Of a DNA stretch of 41,844 bases, positions 41,634 through 41,844 are shown one piece after another. How positions within the stretch are numbered: position 1 is the first letter of the stretch; each line of letters starts with the position of its first letter. The notes under the pieces were generated by a model. That model did no database searches, had not been told where the DNA came from, and saw nothing but the letters and a program-made list of their open reading frames with translations. Source of the stretch: Gemmatimonadota bacterium (GTDB lineage Bacteria > Latescibacterota > UBA2968 > GCA-2709665); assembly GCA_002709665.1 (NCBI GenBank), contig PAQK01000080.1, forward strand, positions 1 through 41,844, written 5' to 3'. Both the position numbers and the translations under genes were made by a program.

Positions 41634-41668
41634 ATCCCACTAAATCCCAAGTCATCCCAGCCTATCCC
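41634..41668 (+). repeat. Four ATCCC motifs at an exact 10-bp period
   Basis: ATCCC begins at 41634, 41644, 41654 and 41664, with unrelated bases between. One helical turn apart, they face the same side of DNA. They lie directly inside the right terminal repeat and have no counterpart at the left end. This suggests a protein-binding array used in end pairing or end choice. Confidence 0.75.
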
Positions 41669-41713
41669 GTATTTTTCGCGATTTTTATTATTTAGTTTTC
41701 TTAACTTGGATCA
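41668..41713 (-). repeat. Right terminal inverted repeat of the prophage
   Basis: Read inward from 41713 on the - strand it starts TGATCCAAG. The blocks GAAAACT (41694-41700) and AAAATCGCGAAAAAT (41671-41685) lie at the same distances from the terminus as at the left end; 32 of 46 positions match. Confidence 0.85.
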
Positions 41714-41719
41714 AACGCA
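41714..41719. repeat. Target-site duplication, right copy (AACGCA)
   Basis: Directly follows the terminal CA of the prophage and is identical to 3793-3798. It abuts the T-run side of the rrn terminator, so the insertion point is just past the end of the rRNA transcript. Confidence 0.85.
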
Positions 41720-41749
41720 AAAAAGCCCGACTCTTTCGAATCGGGCTTT
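41720..41749 (-). terminator. rRNA operon terminator
   Basis: On the - strand: AAAGCCCGA, a 10-nt loop, TCGGGCTTT and further Ts. It is a 9-bp stem about 10 bp downstream of the 5S rRNA 3' end and was left intact by the insertion. Confidence 0.88.
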
Positions 41750-41759
41750 CTTTAATTTG

Positions 41760-41844
41760 GAGCCTGGCGATGTCCCACTTTCACATGGCAAATGCCACAC
41801 TATCATCGGCGCTGTTTCGTTTCACTACTGAGTTCGGCATGGGG
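41760..41844 (-). rRNA. rrf: 5S ribosomal RNA, 3' part
   Basis: On the - strand the end of the window reads CCCCATGCCGAACTCAG, then GTGAAACG, CGCCGATG and finally CGCCAGGCT, the conserved order of bacterial 5S rRNA. About 85 of roughly 115-120 bases are present; the 5' part lies beyond the right edge. It closes an rRNA operon running toward the prophage. Confidence 0.95.

Larger units (their letters stand above)
3799..41713. mobile_element. Complete Mu-type transposable prophage with BcepMu-like divergent layout
   Basis: A 37,915-bp element bounded by TG...CA termini, imperfect 46-bp inverted repeats and a 6-bp target duplication. It encodes a DDE transposase and AAA+ partner, Gam, GemA, a Mor/C activator, a CI-like repressor and a Ner-like protein. 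Terminase (DUF3486-type small subunit plus large subunit), portal, Mu gpF-like protein, capsid, tail and endolysin genes complete the set. The length fits transposable phages (about 36-40 kb). All essential modules look intact, so it may be inducible. Early genes read rightward and late genes leftward from an internal control region. The tail genes are of siphovirus type. Confidence 0.95.

Noticed and set aside
3827-41685. Prophage ends placed at the inner 15-bp inverted repeat only
   Set aside because: No direct repeat flanks that position. Extending outward shows further matching blocks, TG...CA termini and the AACGCA duplication at 3799/41713.
1-41844. CRISPR array or tRNA genes
   Set aside because: No regularly spaced direct repeats with spacers and no cloverleaf-like sequence were seen on either strand.

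Overview
The window is chromosomal DNA of a marine gammaproteobacterium, most likely Pseudoalteromonas or a close Alteromonadales relative. This rests on moderate AT content, the order gpmI-envC-S41 peptidase-yibQ, and an rRNA operon next door. It carries one complete Mu-type transposable prophage.

Host flanks. On the left are the 3' end of gpmI, an EnvC-type murein hydrolase activator, a PDZ/S41 carboxy-terminal protease and a YibQ-type divergent polysaccharide deacetylase, all on the + strand and closely spaced. On the right is the 3' part of a 5S rRNA gene (- strand) with its terminator. In the empty chromosome the deacetylase gene and the rrn terminator would be about 100 bp apart.

Prophage, 3799-41713 (37,915 bp). 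The ends can be set exactly. Both begin TGAT-N-CAAG and match at 32 of 46 positions as inverted repeats. The direct repeat AACGCA lies immediately outside each end (3793-3798 and 41714-41719), a 6-bp target duplication. The control region is internal, at about 31.15-31.28 kb. Rightward from it runs the early operon: Ner-like regulator, small regulators, DDE transposase A (D144, D242, E278), AAA+ partner B, a DUF2786 protein, Gam, GemA, and a Mor/C-type activator followed by a strong terminator. Leftward run the repressor, an accessory block, then the lysis, head and tail genes, ending at a terminator next to the left end. The divergent early/late layout resembles BcepMu rather than Mu. The structural genes specify a long, non-contractile (siphovirus-type) tail: tube, frameshifted tail chaperone, 979-aa tape measure, DUF1833, NlpC/P60 and TipJ, with no sheath or baseplate genes.

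Accessory cargo. Five non-core genes stand out: a secreted protein coupled to the repressor; a beta-propeller sensor kinase split by a one-base frameshift; a RES-domain protein without an antitoxin; a two-TM coiled-coil protein inserted inside the head cluster; and a lipoprotein outside the early terminator. The RES gene and the two-TM gene end in the same tag (30 of 32 bp identical) although they are unrelated and about 7 kb apart.

Other points: a textbook -1 frameshift signal (A AAA AAC, 7-nt spacer, 8-bp stem) in the tail chaperone gene; a protease-capsid fusion; a tail fibre with three repeats and an SGNH esterase; four ATCCC motifs at an exact 10-bp period near the right end; a 21-bp perfect hairpin at the endolysin start codon; and several small genes (45, 56, 40 and 58 aa) that are easily missed.
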